A model generated the notes under the pieces. The model ran no database searches, was not told where the DNA came from, and saw only the letters and a list, made by a program, of their open reading frames with translations. Below are positions 63,113 to 64,000 of a stretch of DNA of 64,000 nt, one piece after another. The DNA is from Zavarzinella sp. (GTDB taxonomy: Bacteria > Planctomycetota > Planctomycetia > Gemmatales > Gemmataceae), in assembly GCA_041399155.1 (NCBI GenBank), contig JAWKTI010000003.1, forward strand, positions 186,001-250,000. Reading direction: 5' to 3'. A program made the translations under genes and the position numbers. Each line of letters begins with the position of its first letter. The first letter of the stretch is position 1.

Positions 63113-64000
63113 TTATTCAACTGTCCAGAGGTCATCGTTACGGAACAGTTGATCGAGATCACCCGCACCCCGTTTCTTGATGACATCTTCAAGTTGTTTT
63201 TCCACCAACTGATCGTAGCTGGGTTCAGTAATTTGTCGCAGCACCCCAAAGACTTCTGGAAAGGCGGGGCAGCTGAAGCTGCTCAGCATGTAATGCAGTG
63301 CCGGATTGGTGGTGTTTTCATCGTGCACCAGAATGTCGTCAAGCGCACAGTCCTTACCGATCGTAACTACTTCTGGCGTAAGGCCGTTCAGCCGAATACC
63401 CTTGTTGCGATCTTTGCCAAAGATCATCGGCTTGCCATGTTCGATATACAGGGCGTTATCCGATTTAATGGTCTTATCGGTGACGTACTCAAACACGCCA
63501 TCATTAAAAATTTTGCAGTTCTGGTAGATTTCAATGAATGCCGACCCTTTGTGGCTGGCCGCACGCTGCAGGATGCTGGTCAGATGGTTGGGATCCACGT
63601 CCAGAGTGCGTGCAACAAAGGTGGCTTCAGAAGCCAGTGCAAAGGTCAGGGCGTGCACGGGGGAATCGATCGAACCGGTGGGGCTGGACTTGGTTTTAGT
63701 TCCCAGCCGCGATGTGGGCGAAAACTGGCCTTTGGTCAGACCATAAATTTCGTTGTTGAACAACAGCACCTTGATGTCCACATTGCGTCGCAGTGCGTGC
63801 ATCAGGTGATTCCCACCGATCGAAAGGCCGTCGCCATCACCAGTAACCACCCACACCATCAGGTCGGGTTGGGCCAGTTTCAGGCCGGTTGCAAAGGTGG
63901 GTGCTCGTCCGTGAATCGTGTGGAAGCCAAACGTGTTCATGTAGTAGGGGAAACGACTGGAACAGCCGATCCCGGATACAAACACGATTTTTTCACGTGG
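63113..64000 (-). CDS. 2-oxoacid:ferredoxin oxidoreductase beta subunit (5' end outside window)
   Basis: Partial CDS of at least 295 aa; the frame is open to the window edge (reading PREKIVFVSGIGCSSRFPYY). TPP-binding motifs are GIGCSSRFPYYMNTFGFHTI, the Mg-TPP motif GDGDGLSIGGNHLMHALRRN, and NNEIYGLTKGQFSPTS. It converts 2-oxoglutarate or a related 2-oxoacid to acyl-CoA with ferredoxin. The alpha subunit gene should lie just beyond the window, upstream in this direction. Confidence 0.93.
   Translation of the reverse strand, partial: PREKIVFVSGIGCSSRFPYYMNTFGFHTIHGRAPTFATGLKLAQPDLMVWVVTGDGDGLSIGGNHLMHALRRNVDIKVLLFNNEIYGLTKGQFSPTSRLGTKTKSSPTGSIDSPVHALTFALASEATFVARTLDVDPNHLTSILQRAASHKGSAFIEIYQNCKIFNDGVFEYVTDKTIKSDNALYIEHGKPMIFGKDRNKGIRLNGLTPEVVTIGKDCALDDILVHDENTTNPALHYMLSSFSCPAFPEVFGVLRQITEPSYDQLVEKQLEDVIKKRGAGDLDQLFRNDDLWTVE

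Noticed and set aside
1..64000. tRNA or rRNA genes
   Set aside because: I looked for T-loop-like GGTTCGA contexts and found no accompanying cloverleaf; no rRNA-like stretch was seen.

Overview
The window looks like chromosomal DNA of a planctomycete, most likely of the Gemmataceae type. This is inferred from families concentrated in that phylum: two DUF1549/DUF1553 planctomycete cytochrome-C-like proteins, two DUF1501 proteins, a DUF1559 prepilin-like protein with an H-X9-DG motif, a DUF1080 protein, a formylglycine sulfatase, membrane-anchored Ser/Thr kinases, and secreted proteins with an N-terminal L-E-x-R-x-x-P motif. Most of the window has moderate GC; 35.0-37.7 kb and 39.3-40.2 kb are visibly richer in GC. 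I saw no rRNA, tRNA or CRISPR array.

Layout. 0-10.4 kb: sulfatase, two small secreted proteins, an anti-sigma-like membrane protein, an NAD-dependent epimerase, a DUF1080 protein, class II fructose-bisphosphate aldolase, a Ser/Thr kinase and a DinB-like protein. 10.5-20.7 kb: a DUF1549-DUF1501 operon, an arginase-fold protein, and a second DUF1549 gene. The end of that second gene recurs as a 174-bp frameshifted fragment beyond a two-gene carotenoid operon (lycopene cyclase plus CruF-like hydratase). 20.8-33.8 kb: two unknown proteins, a choice-of-anchor-A surface protein, and a long minus-strand run: a giant PQQ/malectin protein broken by a frameshift, two membrane-anchored paralogues flanking a prepilin-like gene and a Cys-rich gene, a DUF1573 lipoprotein and a GT39-like transferase.

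34.1-40.5 kb is the most unusual stretch. It reads as a decaying chromosomal integron. A degenerate integron integrase (minus strand) faces away from several plus-strand one-gene cassettes. These are separated by attC-like sites with GTTRRRY crossover cores and imperfect inverted repeats. Three cassettes begin with, or are preceded by, the same ~140-bp palindromic ORF-less element, and degenerate halves of it flank a HEAT-repeat gene 5 kb away. An IS630 copy, an IS110-like remnant and 74-bp tandem REP-like repeats have cut into the array.

40.5-51.3 kb is core-like: a membrane protein, an AAA ATPase, a perfect parS-type palindrome, a PDZ protein, NhaA, then DUF1499-purD-DnaA-like and rpsO-pnp. 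parS beside a DnaA-family gene suggests, but does not prove, an origin-proximal position. 51.8-64 kb: DUF1501, Nudix, an endonuclease V-like protein, an orphan deaminase toxin tip with a SUKH-like immunity gene between REP-like repeats, a poly-acidic protein, an RTX/C39-like protein, a second Ser/Thr kinase, an OprP-like porin, an FAA hydrolase, and the 3' part of a 2-oxoacid:ferredoxin oxidoreductase beta subunit running off the window.
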